Below are positions 5,188-5,870 of a stretch of DNA of 5,870 nucleotides, in pieces. Positions within the stretch are counted from its first letter, which is position 1. Each line of letters begins with the position of its first letter. The stretch covers positions 1 through 5,870 of the forward strand of contig CATOJU010000068.1 of the NCBI GenBank assembly GCA_951800555.1, in the 5' to 3' direction. The notes under the pieces are model-generated. The model was not told where the DNA came from. It saw only the letters and a list, made by a program, of their open reading frames with translations, and made no database searches. The stretch comes from an uncultured Rickettsiales bacterium (GTDB taxonomy: Bacteria; Pseudomonadota; Alphaproteobacteria; Rickettsiales; UBA1997). The translations under genes and the position numbers were made by a program.

Positions 5188-5870
5188 TTAAATGTTTTTT
5201 CCTTCTTTCTCTTCATTTAAAAAATTTTCAAATAAACTAATTGTATTATTTAAAGAATTTTTAAATTTTTCATCAGATATAATATTTTCTATATTACTTG
5301 TCGGTACACTATTTCTTTTATAATCAAATGACTTTAATAATCCACCTTCTATTCCTGCTTCAGCAAGAGCTTTCATAAGTGCATTTGAATAGGTTAAATT
5401 ATTATTTTTTTGTATATATTCAATAACTGCAGTTTGAAAATCACTTCCTTGATTATCAATAAATTCATCATTTTTGTCATAATATCTTAATATGATATTA
5501 GCTATACTTGAATTATAAAAGTTCTTTTCAAAAAAAATAGAATTTTCTCCATCTTCAGAAAGACCTTTAATTATATCATAAAAAAGTATATATGAATAAT
5601 TTTTATATTCAAACTCGTTAGAACTTTTATTTAAAAGATTATTATCGGCATCAAAAACATTTATAATTACTTTATCTTCAAGAAAGATATATTCATATTT
5701 CTCTGTATTACCATTTTCATTTGTTTTTGTAAATCTATATCTAAATGCATTTAATTCTGTTTTTTTCATATGTTCTTCTAGCTTTTCTTTATCTTCTTCT
5801 GTAGCATCATCCATTAAAGCATTTTTTACTATTTCTTCAACATCTTTATAATATTCAGGTTTTATTTCAA
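5188..5870 (-). CDS. Unrecognised protein, C-terminal part (5' end outside window)
   Basis: I do not recognise this gene. The frame stays open from the stop at 5188 through the right edge, at least 227 codons. An internal ATG at 5814 has no ribosome site, and the codons before it (EIKPEYYKDVEEIVKNAL) continue the same acidic, charged style, so the real start is probably beyond 5870. The visible part is rich in Asn, Glu, Lys, Tyr and Phe, with no signal peptide, membrane segment or cysteine cluster. It begins with a helical charged region (DDATEEDKEKLEEHMKK), then alternating strand-like stretches (KYEYIFLEDKVIINVFDADN) and a helical C-terminus (EKFKNSLNNTISLFENFL). There is no repeat that would mark it as ankyrin or Sel1. 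A terminator follows at 5091-5132. It could be a lineage-specific cytoplasmic or secreted protein. Confidence 0.7.
   Translation of the reverse strand, partial: EIKPEYYKDVEEIVKNALMDDATEEDKEKLEEHMKKTELNAFRYRFTKTNENGNTEKYEYIFLEDKVIINVFDADNNLLNKSSNEFEYKNYSYILFYDIIKGLSEDGENSIFFEKNFYNSSIANIILRYYDKNDEFIDNQGSDFQTAVIEYIQKNNNLTYSNALMKALAEAGIEGGLLKSFDYKRNSVPTSNIENIISDEKFKNSLNNTISLFENFLNEEKEGKNI

Overview
The window is very AT-rich (by eye about a quarter G+C), with long A/T-only intergenic stretches and short palindromic repeats between genes. Together with a RecN of ordinary bacterial type, an NfeD/SPFH membrane pair and a small Sel1-type repeat protein, this suggests a reduced, host-associated Gram-negative bacterium. 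An alphaproteobacterial endosymbiont of the Rickettsiales or Holosporales kind is my best guess. That placement is inference from composition and gene style; no marker gene here proves it.

Layout. Positions 1-637 hold no gene but are rich in repeats. A unit of about 120 bp, built around a 59-bp imperfect palindrome, occurs twice. The second copy is split by about 147 bp of extra, partly GC-rich palindromic sequence that contains a third, diverged hairpin with compensating base changes. Then come a candidate promoter and recN (638-2320, +), an intact DNA-repair ATPase. Just after recN, a well-formed promoter (2345-2373) overlaps three copies of a 10-bp motif that could be an operator. It drives a Sel1/TPR-like gene (2438-3152, +) whose first 14 codons are in a different frame from the rest: a +1 shift, a frameshift mutation or a sequence error.

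A short convergent region (3153-3325) carries hairpins likely to end transcription. On the minus strand, a two-gene operon encodes a short NfeD protein (4329-4766) followed 13 bases later by a paraslipin/QmcA-type SPFH protein (3326-4315), with a clear promoter at 4796-4824. A 420-bp AT-rich gap follows, with a minus-strand terminator at 5091-5132. The window ends inside an unrecognised minus-strand gene (5188-5870), open through the right edge.

The genes are mostly ordinary housekeeping: RecN acts on DNA breaks, and NfeD and the SPFH protein are known partners in membrane microdomains. The parts most worth a second look are the nested hairpin repeats at 47-453, the operator-like repeats at the Sel1-type gene's promoter, and that gene's frame break.
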